This document shows positions 45,367-53,410 of a stretch of DNA of 64,000 bases, in pieces. Within the stretch, counting starts at the first letter, position 1. Every line of letters starts with the position of its first letter. The notes under the pieces are model-generated. The model ran no database searches. It was not told where the DNA came from and saw only the letters and a program-made list of their open reading frames with translations. The position numbers were made by a program, and so were the translations under genes. Source of the DNA: Oceanirhabdus seepicola (lineage in GTDB: Bacteria > Bacillota > Clostridia > Clostridiales > Clostridiaceae). Where the stretch lies: assembly GCF_023684385.1 (NCBI RefSeq), contig NZ_JAGSOJ010000004.1, positions 558,001-622,000 on the forward strand, written 5' to 3'.

Positions 45367-46023
45367 CTACCTAAATGTACTTTTAGATAATTCTGCTGCG
45401 TGTTGCATTTCTTCAAATTGTTTCCCATCTACTAGAAATTTAACTCCATCAATCCAATCACCTTTATATTCTCTTTGAAGTATATTTTCTCTAAGAGTAT
45501 ACGTTATCATAGAGCCTCCTGTAGTCCCCTGCATTTTACCAAACCAATAATTATCTCCAACCAAATTAATAACAGCGATTTTTTTACCATTTATTGTTTC
45601 TATATCGCTTAGTTCCAGTATGTGGTTTTTGTAATATTTAACCGATATAATACTAAGTATCATTTTTATATTATCCTCGACTAACAACCCAGTGGTTATC
45701 AGTTCGCCTTCCGTTAATCTTTCATAATCACTATTCATAGTTACTATGTTTAAAACTTGCTCAGTTTCATCAAATTTATCAGATTTGGCAACATTACCTT
45801 CAATAATTTTTTTTTCTAATTCTTTTATTTTTTTATTAGCATCATTAAGTTCACTATTTAATTTGTTTATTTGAGCATTTGAGTTCATTAATTCTTCTTT
45901 GGTGCTGACAAGCTCACTATCTAATTTCGAAATTTCATTTAATGATTTAGTATTACTATTGCACCCTCCAAGAATTCCAACACTTAAAATCCCAATACAT
46001 AAAACGCTTAATATTTTTTTCAT
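45367..46023 (-). CDS. Hypothetical lipoprotein with coiled coil
   Basis: A 218-residue lipoprotein (lipobox GILGGC, Cys21). Residues about 28-75 form a heptad-rich coiled coil (NEISKLDSELVSTKEEL, INKLNSELNDANKKIKELEKKI), followed by a globular domain (about 85-215) with IVTMNSDYERLTEGELITTG and MQGTTGGSMITYTLRE. I do not recognise the domain. A run of G residues gives the ribosome site. Role unknown, outside the membrane. Confidence 0.7.
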   Translation of the reverse strand: MKKILSVLCIGILSVGILGGCNSNTKSLNEISKLDSELVSTKEELMNSNAQINKLNSELNDANKKIKELEKKIIEGNVAKSDKFDETEQVLNIVTMNSDYERLTEGELITTGLLVEDNIKMILSIISVKYYKNHILELSDIETINGKKIAVINLVGDNYWFGKMQGTTGGSMITYTLRENILQREYKGDWIDGVKFLVDGKQFEEMQHAAELSKSTFR

Positions 46024-46404
46024 TATTAGTTTTACCCCCCCTTTTGTTCTCTAAAACTATTATAAAGCTCTATTTCTTACATATAGTTACATACTTATTA
46101 CAATATGTATTTTAATCCATAACCCCATTGCTACATTGGAATATTCTTATCTGTTATTAATAAACTCAATAAGGAATTTAAACTAATAAAAAAACCGTTC
46201 AATGAACTTTTAACGTCTTTTTACTATGTATAAATCTTTCTCATACATCTTCAACTTAAATTCCGTAGCACAAAACACTTTTCTTACTACACTTATTGAT
46301 GTACACAAGATAAAAGATTGGCAAGTAATTGCAAAATCAAAATTAAAATGGATAAAAAATTAGAGTGCTTCCCTTAACCAGGAGGCACTCGTTTCTATTA
46401 TAGT
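46024..46404. other. 381-base gap
   Basis: AT-rich. A plus-strand frame at about 46228-46365 reads sensibly at its end (LIDVHKIKDWQVIAKSKLKW) but has no ribosome site; it may be a gene tail remnant. The DUF1540 terminator occupies 46352-46392. Confidence 0.4.
46352..46392 (-). terminator. Terminator of the DUF1540 gene
   Basis: GAGTGCTTCC / GGAGGCACTC, with TTTTTTA on the minus strand beyond the stem. Confidence 0.75.
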
Positions 46405-46563
46405 TTATAAATTTCTAGATTCAAAATTGCTACAATCAGTCTCAGTAGAATATTTAGCATCTTTTTTATTTTTCTTTATGTGAATCTTTACAAGATTACA
46501 ATGATGATACGCATTATCGTTATGTTTACATTCGCCAACAAAGCATTCTATACTTTTGTTCAT
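46405..46563 (-). CDS. DUF1540-family small Cys-rich protein
   Basis: A 52-residue protein, MNKSIECFVGECKHNDNAYH onwards, with Cys7, Cys12, Cys22 and Cys44 and paired His; ends TDCSNFESRNL. This is the DUF1540 layout (C-x4-C ... C ... T-x-C-x-x-F), a small probable metal-binding domain frequent in clostridia. AGAGGTG lies seven bases before the ATG. Its own terminator follows. Function unknown. Confidence 0.75.
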   Translation of the reverse strand: MNKSIECFVGECKHNDNAYHHCNLVKIHIKKNKKDAKYSTETDCSNFESRNL

Positions 46564-46628
46564 AAAGACACCTCTTTTAAGTTTTTAATATTTTAATCAC
46601 CCTATTGTTATTTTTCCTTAGACTTCTT

Positions 46629-46790
46629 TTAATATACAATCTCAAATGCTTCTTTTAGCGAACCACAGTGAGGGCAAACCCAGTCATAAGGTATTTCATC
46701 AAATTCAGTCCCTTCATCTATACAGCTGTTTATATCACCATTTTCTGGGTCATATAAAAAACCACATACTGAACAAATATAACTATCCAT
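46629..46790 (-). CDS. Rubredoxin
   Basis: A 53-residue rubredoxin with the two iron-binding pairs CSVCG (Cys6, Cys9) and CPHCG (Cys39, Cys42), plus YDPENGD and the WVCP motif. It carries one electron at a single iron, typically in oxidative-stress reductive pathways of anaerobes. The ATG at 46790 follows GGAGGAATAAAA; the frame extends further but without a site. It carries an extra Cys23 not found in most rubredoxins. Confidence 0.93.
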   Translation of the reverse strand: MDSYICSVCGFLYDPENGDINSCIDEGTEFDEIPYDWVCPHCGSLKEAFEIVY

Positions 46791-46938
46791 TTTTATTCCT
46801 CCAGAATAATCTCTCAACTCTATAATATAATTTATATCTCATTTTTGTTAAATATTACTTAATATTTTTATAGTTTATTTTATTTATGAGATTTTGTGGA
46901 TATACTTAATTTATAGGTTTAAGAAAGGTGTGTTTTAT

Positions 46939-47589
46939 ATGAGTATCCGAAAATTATTTGATAAATACAATCATTTTTTATACTTGCTACTATTCATTCC
47001 AACTCTAATAATATTTACCCTTTTACAGGGATATATTAACCCCCAATATATTATGCATTCTCCAATAGATGATTATATACCCTTCATCAGTGGTTTTATT
47101 ATATTTTATGTTATATGGTACGCATATATCGGTTGGTGCTTTATATATATGGGATTACGTTCAAGAAGTGAATTTATGAAATATTTCAAATTCATATTCT
47201 TTGGAACAATAATAAGCTATTTCATATATATGCTATTTCCTAACGGTCAGAATCTACGAAATCCATTAGCTACAACTGATGTTTTTTCCTATACAATAAA
47301 TCTAATTAGATCCGTGGATCCACCAACCAATGTTTTTCCTAGCCTACATGTTTATAATTCACTAGGGGTATTCTTCGCTGTATCTAGCTATTATAGGAAC
47401 GATAAGCGATATCTTAGTATTACTCTTCACCTTATATTATCTTTGCTTATATGCGCTTCTACAGTGTTTATTAAACAACATTCTATATTAGATGTTAGTG
47501 CTTCAGTAATTTTAGCATTTTTATTATATTTTAGAATATATTTAATCCCAAGACTTCAATCCAAATCAGAACTGTCAGAAATAAAATAA
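46939..47589 (+). CDS. PAP2-superfamily membrane phosphatase
   Basis: A 216-residue protein with about six membrane helices. The PAP2 phosphatase signature is present as FPSLHVYNSL (catalytic His after Pro-Ser) and KQHSILDVSAS (second His, Asp). The first K-x6-RP motif is not clear. Members hydrolyse lipid phosphates or transfer head groups. The ATG at 46939 has AAAGGTG upstream, ruling out the longer frame from 46894. Confidence 0.83.
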   Translation: MSIRKLFDKYNHFLYLLLFIPTLIIFTLLQGYINPQYIMHSPIDDYIPFISGFIIFYVIWYAYIGWCFIYMGLRSRSEFMKYFKFIFFGTIISYFIYMLFPNGQNLRNPLATTDVFSYTINLIRSVDPPTNVFPSLHVYNSLGVFFAVSSYYRNDKRYLSITLHLILSLLICASTVFIKQHSILDVSASVILAFLLYFRIYLIPRLQSKSELSEIK

Positions 47590-47617
47590 AAAAGCAGATG
47601 AGCTTATCTGCTTTTTT
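47588..47617. terminator. Bidirectional terminator
   Basis: AAAAAAGCAGAT / ATCTGCTTTTTT between convergent PAP2 and antiporter genes. Confidence 0.9.
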
Positions 47618-47619
47618 CA

Positions 47620-48819
47620 TTAAACACTTACTGTATTATTTACAATATTCTTATCCACTTCTCCAGCCTTTGTCAATGCCATTTTAGTTAGCAGTGGGCC
47701 TGCCATTTCATATACCACTGTCGCTCCTAAGATGATTGCTCTTATTTCCATTCCATGATTCGGCAATGCCTCTTGTGCTGCCATAGCAAGACCAATTGCT
47801 ACTCCAGCTTGAGGTACCAAAGTTAACCCTAAATATTGCTGTACAGTTTTAGGTGATTTTGCTATTCTTGCACCTATTCCAGCACCTAATACTTTTCCAA
47901 TAACTCTAACTACGATATATATTGCTCCAGCCAGTCCCACCGTTAAGAGTACTGACAAATCTAGTTCTGCTCCTGCAAAGGTAAAGAATGCGATAAAAAT
48001 TGGAGGCGTGAATCTATCTACCACATCCAAAGTTCTCTTACTATTAGGCATTATATTAGATACTGTTGTCCCAATAGCCATGCATAATAGTAATGGTGAA
48101 ACATTAAAATGACTAGAAATCCCTACAGATATAAATACTACTCCAATTGTTAAAGCTAAAAGTTGGTCTCCACCCTTTGCACTTTTAGAGATGAATGCCA
48201 ATATTATACCTATGCCTATACCGATAACAACAGCTAAAACTATCTCCATAATAGGTTCAAATAACATATTATATAAGGTTACCTCTCCACCAATAGATGA
48301 CAATCCTTTAGCCACTGTTATAGATACACCAAAAACTATAATACCAACTGCATCATCCATAGCAACAATCGGTAGTAACGTGTTTACTACTGGCCCTTTT
48401 GCTTTATACTGCCTGATTACCATAAGTGTTGCTGCTGGTGCTGTCGCTGCTGCAATTGCTCCAATGACTATGCTAAAACTTAAATCTTTTCCCCCTAAAG
48501 TCATCATAGCTAATGTTACTAATATAACTGCACCTAACGCTTCACATAGAGTGATTATTACTATCCCCTTACCAACTTTTTTAATATGGGATATCTTTAA
48601 TTCACTACCTATACTAAAAGCAATAAACCCAAGTGCAACCTCTGATATTATAGATAATTGACCTACAATATCATGTGGAATTATGTTTAAGAAAGATCCT
48701 CCTATCAATACCCCACCTAAAAGATACCCTGTTACCTCTGGTAACTTAAACTTGGAAACAATTCTACCTGAAACAAGTCCAACAAGTAAAATTAATCCCA
48801 CATAAAACAAGATATGCAT
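47620..48819 (-). CDS. Cation:proton antiporter (CPA2), paralogue
   Basis: A 399-residue membrane exchanger related along its length to the one at 32756-33958 (GRIVSKFKLPEVTGYLLGG, AAATAPAATLMVI, MDDAVGIIVFG). It carries the Asp-Asp pair and no cytoplasmic regulatory domain. Unlike the paralogue it has no PII-like gene beside it. Substrate Na or K versus proton is not resolved. Confidence 0.88.
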   Translation of the reverse strand: MHILFYVGLILLVGLVSGRIVSKFKLPEVTGYLLGGVLIGGSFLNIIPHDIVGQLSIISEVALGFIAFSIGSELKISHIKKVGKGIVIITLCEALGAVILVTLAMMTLGGKDLSFSIVIGAIAAATAPAATLMVIRQYKAKGPVVNTLLPIVAMDDAVGIIVFGVSITVAKGLSSIGGEVTLYNMLFEPIMEIVLAVVIGIGIGIILAFISKSAKGGDQLLALTIGVVFISVGISSHFNVSPLLLCMAIGTTVSNIMPNSKRTLDVVDRFTPPIFIAFFTFAGAELDLSVLLTVGLAGAIYIVVRVIGKVLGAGIGARIAKSPKTVQQYLGLTLVPQAGVAIGLAMAAQEALPNHGMEIRAIILGATVVYEMAGPLLTKMALTKAGEVDKNIVNNTVSV

Positions 48820-49013
48820 TTTTACGCGCCTTCTTTCATTAAATTAGCCTTAAACAACATAAAAATTTATTACTATGACAGGCCCATAGATATTATAATA
48901 CCATAAATTATAAATTATTTTAAACATTTTTTTAATTTTATTTAACTCTTAATGATTTCGCGTATTTCATTACAGTAATCTCTATAAAAAAGGAGTGTTT
49001 CCCTTAGTCTCAA

Positions 49014-49121
49014 CTACTGTTGCTGGGCATCCTTCTTAAACCTGCAAAGAAAATACTTTCCTACAACCCCTTGATTTTTTATTCTTAAGAAATTGAACTG
49101 GTGCCATTTTACACTAATACA
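49014..49121. repeat. Family B repeat, copy 2
   Basis: ACTACTGTTGCTGGGCATCC, TTCTTAAACC, CTACAACCCCTTGATTTTTT and TTCTTAAGAAATTGAACTGG match copy 3 at 53112-53299 in the same order. The GGGG arm is degraded here. Confidence 0.7.
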
Positions 49122-49153
49122 AAACAAACTGAACTTTGAGAAAAATCCCAAAA

Positions 49154-49182
49154 CTCAGCCTTGGGGTGTCCCCAAGGCTGAT
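49154..49182 (-). terminator. Terminator of the arc operon
   Basis: CAGCCTTGGGG / CCCCAAGGCTG with loop TGT, 16 bases past the argF stop. Confidence 0.88.
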
Positions 49183-49197
49183 ATTATTATAAATTTA

Positions 49198-50196
49198 TTA
49201 TGCTCCTAAAGTTGCAACCATTACTGCTTTGATAGTATGCATTCTGTTTTCAGCTTCATCAAATACTATTGATGCTTCACTTTCAAATACTTCATCAGTT
49301 ACTTCCATTGAATCTAATCCAAATTTCTCATGGATTTCTCTACCAACTATTGTATCTAAATCATGGAAAGCTGGAAGACAGTGCATAAACTTAACATTTG
49401 AGTTTCCTGTCATATCCATCATTTCTTTGTTTACTTGATATGGCTTTAACATATTAATTCTCTTAGCCCATACCTCATCTGGTTCTCCCATTGACACCCA
49501 TACATCTGTATAAATGAAGTCAGCGCCTTTAACACCTTCTTGAACATCTTCAGTAATAGTAATCTTAGCACCTGATTTTTCTGCTATCTCTTTACATTGA
49601 GCTACTAACGCTTCTTCTGGGAATAACTCTTTTGGAGCTACTATTCTGAAATCCATACCCATTTTCGCTGCACCTATCATCAATGAATTGGCCATATTAT
49701 TTCTACCATCTCCTGCATAAGTGAAAATAACTTTGTTAAGAGGCTTATCAGTATGCTCTTGTATAGTTAAGAAATCTGCTAATATTTGAGTTGGATGAGC
49801 TTCATTAGTTAATCCATTCCAAACTGGCACTCCTGAGTGTTTAGCTAATGATTCTACAATTTCTTGTCCAAATCCTCTATATTCAATTCCATCAAACATT
49901 CTTCCAAGAACTCTTGCTGTATCAGCAGTAGATTCCTTTTTACCAATTTGACTTCCTGATGGCCCAAGATAAGTAACGTGTGCTCCTTGGTCATATGCAG
50001 CTACTTCAAATGCACATCTTGTTCTAGTTGAAGCTTTTTCAAAAATAAGTGCGATATTCTTTCCTTTTAGCTTTTGCTGCTCTGTTCCAGTATATTTTGC
50101 TCTCTTTAAATCTCTAGCTAGATCTAAGAAGAAGTTAATCTCCTTTTGTGAGAAATCTAAAAGAGTTAAAAAGTGTCTGTTTCTTAAGTTATACAT
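49198..50196 (-). CDS. argF: Ornithine carbamoyltransferase (catabolic)
   Basis: A 332-residue enzyme. Carbamoyl phosphate site STRTR (56-60) and HPTQ (EAHPTQILADF), ornithine site in SMGE and HCLPAFHD near 269. In this operon it runs toward citrulline cleavage, giving ornithine and carbamoyl phosphate, and would be called arcB. Last gene of arcC-arcA-argF, followed by a terminator. GGGGG ribosome site. Confidence 0.96.
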   Translation of the reverse strand: MYNLRNRHFLTLLDFSQKEINFFLDLARDLKRAKYTGTEQQKLKGKNIALIFEKASTRTRCAFEVAAYDQGAHVTYLGPSGSQIGKKESTADTARVLGRMFDGIEYRGFGQEIVESLAKHSGVPVWNGLTNEAHPTQILADFLTIQEHTDKPLNKVIFTYAGDGRNNMANSLMIGAAKMGMDFRIVAPKELFPEEALVAQCKEIAEKSGAKITITEDVQEGVKGADFIYTDVWVSMGEPDEVWAKRINMLKPYQVNKEMMDMTGNSNVKFMHCLPAFHDLDTIVGREIHEKFGLDSMEVTDEVFESEASIVFDEAENRMHTIKAVMVATLGA

Positions 50197-50253
50197 AGTG
50201 CTACCCCCATTAAATTATTATTTATTTTATTTTTAATCCCTACAAATTCTTAA

Positions 50254-51462
50254 TTATAAGTCTTCTCTATAGAATGGCATAGACATACATCTTGGGCCAC
50301 CTCTACCTCTTGATAATTCACTTGATGGTATTGCTAGTACTGTTATATTATTTTTATCTAAAATCTCGTTTGTAATATAGTTTCTCTCATATGTGATTAC
50401 TTTTCCTGGAGATATTGCTAATGTATTTGAACCATCATTCCATTGTTCTCTTCCAGCAATAATTTTATCTCCATTACCACATCTAATTAATTTTGCATCA
50501 ATGTTGAGATGTTTAGATAATATCTTTTCAAGTGTTCCTTCTTCTTCCTCAGCAATAACTTTACCGTTCTTCTGATCATAAGTTAACGCTATTACCTTTA
50601 ATTCTCCCTCTATTCCTGGATGAACTGTGAACATATCATGATCAATCATTGTAAACACAGTATCAAGGTGCATAAATGCTCTTGTCTTTGGAATATCAAA
50701 TATCAAAACAGTATTGAAACTTTCACCGCTCTTGAATATATTCTCAGCAAGTTTAAATACCCCTTCTTTATCACTTCTCTCACTATATCCTACAGCCAAT
50801 ACTTCTTTAGATAGAATTAACTGATCTCCACCTTCAATAGCGAATTCATTATCTCTGTGATACCATTGAGGTATTCCTGCTTCTTTATATTCAGGATGAT
50901 GATTAAATATATATTTACCAAAAATAGTTTCTCTTCTTCTTGTAACAGTCCTCATATGATTTAAAGATATACCTTTTCCTATACAAGCAAATGGATCTCT
51001 TGTAAAGTATAGATTCGGCATAGGGTCCATGATAAATGGATATTGATCAACATCTTCTTTAAGATTTATCTCTTTTCTCCTTACACCTGCCATTACTTTA
51101 TCTACCATAGCTTTAGTAGGCATACTCTTTAAGAAATCTTTTAAGTATTCAATATTTTTACTTTCTTTAACTTTACACTCTGCTAGAACCTCATCTAAGA
51201 ATTTTTCTTTTATCATACTATCCTTCAATGAGTCAGCAACAAGTTTCTCTAAATAAAGAACCTCAACTCCGTCATTTCTTAATATATCTGCAAATTTATC
51301 ATGTTCATCTCTAGCAACCTTTAAATAAGGAATATCATCAAACAAGAGCCTCTCTAAATATTCTGGGATAAGATTTTCTATCTCAGCTCCTGGTCTATGA
51401 AGCATTACAGTTTTTAACTTACCTATCTCAGAATAAACGTTGATTTTCCTTGTATCATTCAC
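50254..51462 (-). CDS. arcA: Arginine deiminase
   Basis: A 402-residue enzyme hydrolysing arginine to citrulline and ammonia. It has FTRDPFACIGKG, EGGDQLILS, MHLDTVFTM and the C-terminal nucleophile motif GRGGPRCMSMPFYRE with Cys392. It lies between arcC and argF on the same strand with short gaps, completing the pathway that yields ATP, CO2 and ammonia. AGGAG precedes the ATG. Confidence 0.97.
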   Translation of the reverse strand: MNDTRKINVYSEIGKLKTVMLHRPGAEIENLIPEYLERLLFDDIPYLKVARDEHDKFADILRNDGVEVLYLEKLVADSLKDSMIKEKFLDEVLAECKVKESKNIEYLKDFLKSMPTKAMVDKVMAGVRRKEINLKEDVDQYPFIMDPMPNLYFTRDPFACIGKGISLNHMRTVTRRRETIFGKYIFNHHPEYKEAGIPQWYHRDNEFAIEGGDQLILSKEVLAVGYSERSDKEGVFKLAENIFKSGESFNTVLIFDIPKTRAFMHLDTVFTMIDHDMFTVHPGIEGELKVIALTYDQKNGKVIAEEEEGTLEKILSKHLNIDAKLIRCGNGDKIIAGREQWNDGSNTLAISPGKVITYERNYITNEILDKNNITVLAIPSSELSRGRGGPRCMSMPFYREDL

Positions 51463-51487
51463 AAAATCACTCCTCTTAAATATAAAC

Positions 51488-52432
51488 CTATCTTACTATT
51501 CTAGTTCCTGATTCCCCTTTTAAAGCCTCCTTAGCTTTTGCCAATGAAGCTATTATTGCAATTTTTGATGAGTCATTAAGAACAAATTTCTTACACGCTT
51601 CAACTTTAGGAAGCATACTTCCAGGTGCAAACTGACCTTCTTCTATATATTTATCTATTTCTTCGATATTTATTTCAGTTAATTCTTTCTGATCAGGTTT
51701 ATTAAAATTAACACAAACTCTATCAACTGCTGTAAGAACTACTAATGCATCTGCATCTAATATTTCAGCTAGCTTTTCAGCAGCAAAATCCTTATCAATA
51801 ACTGCAGGTACACCTTTAACCATTCCTTCTTCTCTTATAACAGGTATTCCCCCGCCACCACAAGCGATTATAACATTTCCATTATCTACTAAGCTTTTGA
51901 TTATATCTTTTTCAATTACATCTACTGGTTTTGGAGATGCAACAACTCTTCTATACCCTCTTCCAGAATCTTCTTTCATTACATAACCATTTTCTACTTC
52001 AAGCTTTTTTGCTTCCTCTTCATTATAGAATGAGCCTATAGGCTTAGTAGGATTTTGGAATCCAGAATCATTCTTATCAACAATAACTTGTGTTACAACT
52101 GTTCCTACATTCTTATTAATATTTCTTTTTGCAAGTTCCTCAGAAATTGCATTTTGAAGATGATATCCTATGTATCCCTGTGAAAATGAACCACAAACAT
52201 CAAATGGCATTAATAAGTTAACTTCATCAGATTTATGTGCCGCTTCTATTGAAGCTACTATTTGTCCTACTTGAGGACCATTTCCGTGTACAATCGAAAC
52301 TCTATGACCTTCTTCAATCAAGTCAACAATTGATACAGCAGTATCTTTACATGTCTTTAATTGCGCTTGTGCACTCTTATCTTTCGGATTACTTTGAAGT
52401 GCATTTCCCCCTAACGCTAATACAATTTTCAT
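51488..52432 (-). CDS. arcC: Carbamate kinase
   Basis: A 314-residue kinase making ATP from carbamoyl phosphate and ADP. It begins MKIVLALGGNALQ, contains VIACGGGGIPV and AAEKLAEILDADALVVLTAV, and ends LAKAKEALKGESGTRIV. TAGGAGGGG lies before the ATG at 52432, so the frame's extension to 52465 is not used. First gene of the operon; an arcD arginine/ornithine exchanger is not in the window. An ARG box lies 82 bases upstream. Confidence 0.96.
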   Translation of the reverse strand: MKIVLALGGNALQSNPKDKSAQAQLKTCKDTAVSIVDLIEEGHRVSIVHGNGPQVGQIVASIEAAHKSDEVNLLMPFDVCGSFSQGYIGYHLQNAISEELAKRNINKNVGTVVTQVIVDKNDSGFQNPTKPIGSFYNEEEAKKLEVENGYVMKEDSGRGYRRVVASPKPVDVIEKDIIKSLVDNGNVIIACGGGGIPVIREEGMVKGVPAVIDKDFAAEKLAEILDADALVVLTAVDRVCVNFNKPDQKELTEINIEEIDKYIEEGQFAPGSMLPKVEACKKFVLNDSSKIAIIASLAKAKEALKGESGTRIVR

Positions 52433-52513
52433 GAATTCCCCTCCTAATATGTTCCTTAATTTCATATTAAATAATTTTCAGAATATTGTCAAATTATCAA
52501 ATCTTCAGTTTTG

Positions 52514-52527
52514 TGAATATATATTCT
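52514..52527. promoter_or_regulatory. ARG box upstream of arcC
   Basis: TGAATATATATTCT differs at one position from the ArgR/AhrC consensus TGAATWWWWATTCA. It lies between the divergent arcC and HesB-like genes and fits arginine-responsive control of arcC-arcA-argF. Confidence 0.6.
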
Positions 52528-52696
52528 ATACTTTTACGTGTTAATATTTGTATATTAAAAAAACACCTTAAAATTTTTAAAAAACCCAATGTTACTATGC
52601 ATATTTATTTATTTTCTATGGATAAAATTTTTTTGTTTTTTTTAATTTAGTATATACTTTTTTCAACTTTAAGCATATACTATATATATAACAAAC

Positions 52697-52711
52697 TACC
52701 CCCTAGGGGTA
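52697..52711 (+). promoter_or_regulatory. CsoR/CstR-like operator upstream of the HesB-like gene
   Basis: TACCCC-CTA-GGGGTA, a perfect six-base-arm palindrome between a TATATATA -10-like sequence and the GGAGGT ribosome site. The shape matches operators of the CsoR/RcnR family (copper-sensing CsoR, persulfide-sensing CstR). No such repressor is in the window. Confidence 0.6.
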
Positions 52712-52729
52712 TACGGAGGTCAAGATAAA

Positions 52730-53002
52730 ATGAAATTAAACATTGATAAACAAACTCTAGATATATTAAAAAAACATTTTCCTGAAAGTAAAGGTATTCG
52801 TCTAAAAGTTATAGGTTTTGGATGAGGAGGCCCTAAATTTGATATGGTTCAGGATGAACCTCAAAGAAATGATATTATCGAAACTATCGAAAGCATCAAC
52901 TTTATAGTGGATAGAGATGAAGAGTATATCTTCAACAATGCTTCAATAAGATATGTGAAAAGTATGTTTGGATCAGGATTCAAGATTACTCAAGCATCTT
53001 AA
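52730..53002 (+). CDS. HesB-like selenoprotein (Sec32)
   Basis: An ATG at 52730 with GGAGGT nine bases upstream opens a frame of 90 residues interrupted only by TGA at 52823-52825. It reads GIRLKVIGFG-U-GGPKFDMVQDEP, then NDIIETIESINFIVDRDEEY and RYVKSMFGSGFKITQAS. The Sec aligns with the conserved Cys of HesB/IscA A-type proteins (GIRL..GGGC.GF), as in the HesB-related selenoprotein family TIGR01911. The C-terminal CGCG of IscA is absent. A SECIS hairpin starts 20 bases after the TGA. Likely role: iron-sulfur or sulfur/selenium redox chemistry; exact function unknown. Own terminator follows. Confidence 0.88.
52846..52860 (+). promoter_or_regulatory. Bacterial SECIS element of the HesB-like gene
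   Basis: Perfect stem GGTTC / GAACC with loop AGGAT, G at loop positions 2 and 3, beginning 20 bases after the TGA. This is the standard size, position and loop type for bacterial SECIS read by SelB. Confidence 0.75.
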
Positions 53003-53046
53003 GAGTTTTCAATAGCCTGAGGAGCGCTTTTCCATGCTCACACTAT

Positions 53047-53080
53047 AGAAAATCCCATGATAAAAATCATGGGATTTTCT
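53047..53080 (+). terminator. Terminator of the HesB-like selenoprotein gene
   Basis: AGAAAATCCCATGAT / ATCATGGGATTTTCT with AAAA loop, 44 bases past the stop. Confidence 0.85.
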
Positions 53081-53111
53081 AATTTTATTAATGTATCTTT
53101 TTTCCCTTCGA

Positions 53112-53299
53112 CGCAACTATCGTTGCTGATCACCTTCCTTAAACCGGCAGGGGAAATACTGCCCCTACAACCCCTTCATTTTTTATCATTAAGAAATTAA
53201 ACTGGTGCAATTTTACACAAACGTGCAACTCATTGATATACGCACGATTATATGTGATAATTTATTAAGGAAATTTTTCAATTTCCTTAATAATAAAAA
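53112..53299. repeat. Family B repeat, copy 3
   Basis: Longest copy: ACTATCGTTGCTGATCACC, AAACCGGCAGGGGAAATACT, GCCCCTACAACCCCTTC, ATTAAGAAATTAAACTGGTG and a closing hairpin TTATTAAGGAAAT / ATTTCCTTAATAA. Aligns with copies at 24924 and 49014. Confidence 0.75.
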
Positions 53300-53340
53300 A
53301 AGAACTTAGCAGAAATTCAATTCCATTAAGTTCTTTTTCT
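53294..53340. terminator. Bidirectional terminator
   Basis: AAAAAGAACTTA / TAAGTTCTTTTT, between convergent HesB-like and DUF1836 genes. Confidence 0.75.
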
Positions 53341-53410
53341 ATAATATCAATACAATATATTGTATTGATGCAATATTAAAGTTATATGATATATAATTTG
53401 CTAATTTCAT

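Larger units (their letters stand above)
48820..49197. other. 378-base gap holding family B repeat copy 2
   Basis: Contains the repeat at 49014-49121 and the argF terminator; the remainder is AT-rich spacer upstream of the antiporter gene. Confidence 0.55.
53003..53410. other. 408-base gap with terminators and family B repeat copy 3
   Basis: In order: terminator 53047-53080, family B repeat 53112-53299, terminator 53294-53340, then a perfect 24-base palindrome ATCAATACAATA/TATTGTATTGAT near 53347-53370. No ORF. Confidence 0.6.

Noticed and set aside
46228..46365. 45-codon ORF before the DUF1540 terminator
   Set aside because: No ribosome site and no family resemblance; mentioned only as a possible remnant.
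52823..52825. The in-frame TGA in the HesB-like gene as a pseudogene mutation
   Set aside because: It falls exactly on the conserved Cys position, the rest of the frame is clean and a SECIS-type hairpin follows at the right distance.
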